A DNA stretch of 6,941 nucleotides from Owenweeksia sp. TMED14. GTDB taxonomy: Bacteria > Bacteroidota > Bacteroidia > Flavobacteriales > Schleiferiaceae. Positions 6,016 to 6,941 of the stretch are shown here, in pieces. Position numbers and translations under genes: made by a program. The notes beneath the pieces are model-generated. The model made no database searches. It saw only the letters and a program-made list of their open reading frames with translations, and had not been told where the DNA came from. The stretch lies in NCBI GenBank assembly GCA_002167805.1, contig NHBT01000014.1, positions 106,921 through 113,861 on the forward strand, written 5' to 3'. The first letter of the stretch is position 1; each line of letters begins with the position of its first letter.

Positions 6016-6941
6016 TCAACCAGTTTTCATCGCTGCCTCTATTTCAGATACTTCTTTAGGAATTTCTTTGGTCAAATTAATATATCCATTAGATGTAATT
6101 AATATATCATCTTCAATTCTTATTCCAATACCTTCTTCTGGTATATAGATCCCTGGTTCACAAGTAAAAACCATCCCGGCTTCCATCGGAGAGCCATCCC
6201 ACAAGCCATAATCGTGAACATCAAGGCCTAGATAGTGAGATGTTCCATGCATAAAATATTTCTTGTATGCTGGCCATGAAGGATTTTGATTATCAACTTC
6301 TTCTTGCGTAAGTAGGTTCAGATTGATAAGTTCTTTTGTCATAAGATCGCCGACTCGCTTATGGTACTCAGACAAGACGGCGCCAGGCTTCAAAAGCTCT
6401 ATTGAAGCTTTTTCTACTCTTAGAACAGATTCATATACCTCCCTTTGACGATCAGTAAACTTACCATTGACAGGGAAACATCTTGTGACATCACAAGCAT
6501 AATTCGCATATTCGGCACCCACATCAATCAAGACCAAATCCCCTGAAATACATTGTTTATTGTTTTCTAAATAATGCAAAACACAGGCGTTTGAACCACT
6601 CCCAATGATGGGAGAATAGGCAAAACCTCTTGATCGTCTTTTAACAAATTCATGAATGAATTCTGCTTCAATCTCATGTTCCCAGCAGTCCGGTTTAAGA
6701 AATTTTAAAACCCTATTGAAACCAGCAGCAGTAATTTCGGCAGCAATTTTCATAACCTCAATTTCTAAAGCCGTTTTCACAGATCTTAATTTGTTTAAAT
6801 AGGGAGCACATCGCTTATAATTATGATTAGGGTAGATAATCCTAAGCTCAGCATTTAATCTCATTTCTCGAGTTTGCACAGGAGTATTTCTTCTAAGATG
6901 CTCTTGGGTAAGCAGGTATACATTTTCAGTTTGACTCATCA
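6016..6941 (-). CDS. pepP: Xaa-Pro aminopeptidase (peptidase M24B, PepP-like), 5'-partial
   Basis: The visible 307 residues carry the pita-bread catalytic domain that releases an N-terminal residue next to proline, using two metal ions. All five ligands are present: D139 (IDVG), D150 (CDVTR), H235 (GTSHYLG), E261 (CEPGIYIPEEG) and E276 (RIEDD). H122, H231 and H242 fit the proton-shuttle and specificity histidines. PepP proteins are usually about 430 residues with an N-terminal domain of some 120. Here only its end (about 1-50, with PNHNYKRCAP) is seen, so the ATG at 6939 is very likely internal and the gene continues beyond 6941. It is probably a cytoplasmic peptide-degradation enzyme. It heads the four-gene run within the window; its promoter lies outside. 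Confidence 0.9.
   Translation of the reverse strand, partial: MSQTENVYLLTQEHLRRNTPVQTREMRLNAELRIIYPNHNYKRCAPYLNKLRSVKTALEIEVMKIAAEITAAGFNRVLKFLKPDCWEHEIEAEFIHEFVKRRSRGFAYSPIIGSGSNACVLHYLENNKQCISGDLVLIDVGAEYANYACDVTRCFPVNGKFTDRQREVYESVLRVEKASIELLKPGAVLSEYHKRVGDLMTKELINLNLLTQEEVDNQNPSWPAYKKYFMHGTSHYLGLDVHDYGLWDGSPMEAGMVFTCEPGIYIPEEGIGIRIEDDILITSNGYINLTKEIPKEVSEIEAAMKTG

Noticed and set aside
1..6941. CRISPR arrays, insertion sequences, tRNA genes, attachment sites
   Set aside because: No spaced repeats, transposase, inverted-repeat ends or tRNA-like folds were seen on reading both strands.

Overview
The window looks like chromosomal DNA from a low-GC member of the Bacteroidota. The main evidence is a secreted protein with a type IX secretion (T9SS) C-terminal sorting domain (a YPNP motif, then a beta-rich tail ending in LKLKVLR). 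Also consistent are a small outer-membrane barrel protein whose signal peptide ends in SKAQ, little Shine-Dalgarno sequence before the starts, and the general codon and AT bias. I cannot name a genus.

Layout. The left part (about 1-2773) has three plus-strand genes. The first is a membrane-anchored calcineurin-like metallophosphoesterase whose reading frame is broken by an 11-T run. The second is a secreted reelin-like ('choice-of-anchor V' type) protein with a CX4CH motif and a T9SS tail. The third is a 210-residue outer-membrane beta-barrel-like protein. The right part (2906-6941) is a minus-strand run of four closely packed genes, read right to left: a Xaa-Pro aminopeptidase of peptidase family M24B (5' end outside the window), a class I SAM-dependent methyltransferase, an SDR-fold protein with a degenerate active site, and an aldehyde dehydrogenase of the 2-hydroxymuconate/2-aminomuconate semialdehyde type. 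Gaps of 8, 29 and 4 bases suggest one transcript.

The two blocks converge on a 132-base gap (2774-2905). This gap holds a near-consensus sigma-54 (-24/-12) promoter, a stretch that can fold into a closed helix with an inner hairpin, and a perfect 10-bp GAAA-loop terminator. Together they suggest a small RNA of about 93 nt on the plus strand. This is the best candidate here for something undescribed.

How the genes work together. The SDR-ALDH pair suggests catabolism of an aromatic-ring-cleavage product, perhaps in the kynurenine/3-hydroxyanthranilate route, but no ring-cleavage enzyme lies in the window. The aminopeptidase and methyltransferase have no obvious link to that pathway. The plus-strand secreted and outer-membrane proteins are envelope functions with no known shared pathway.
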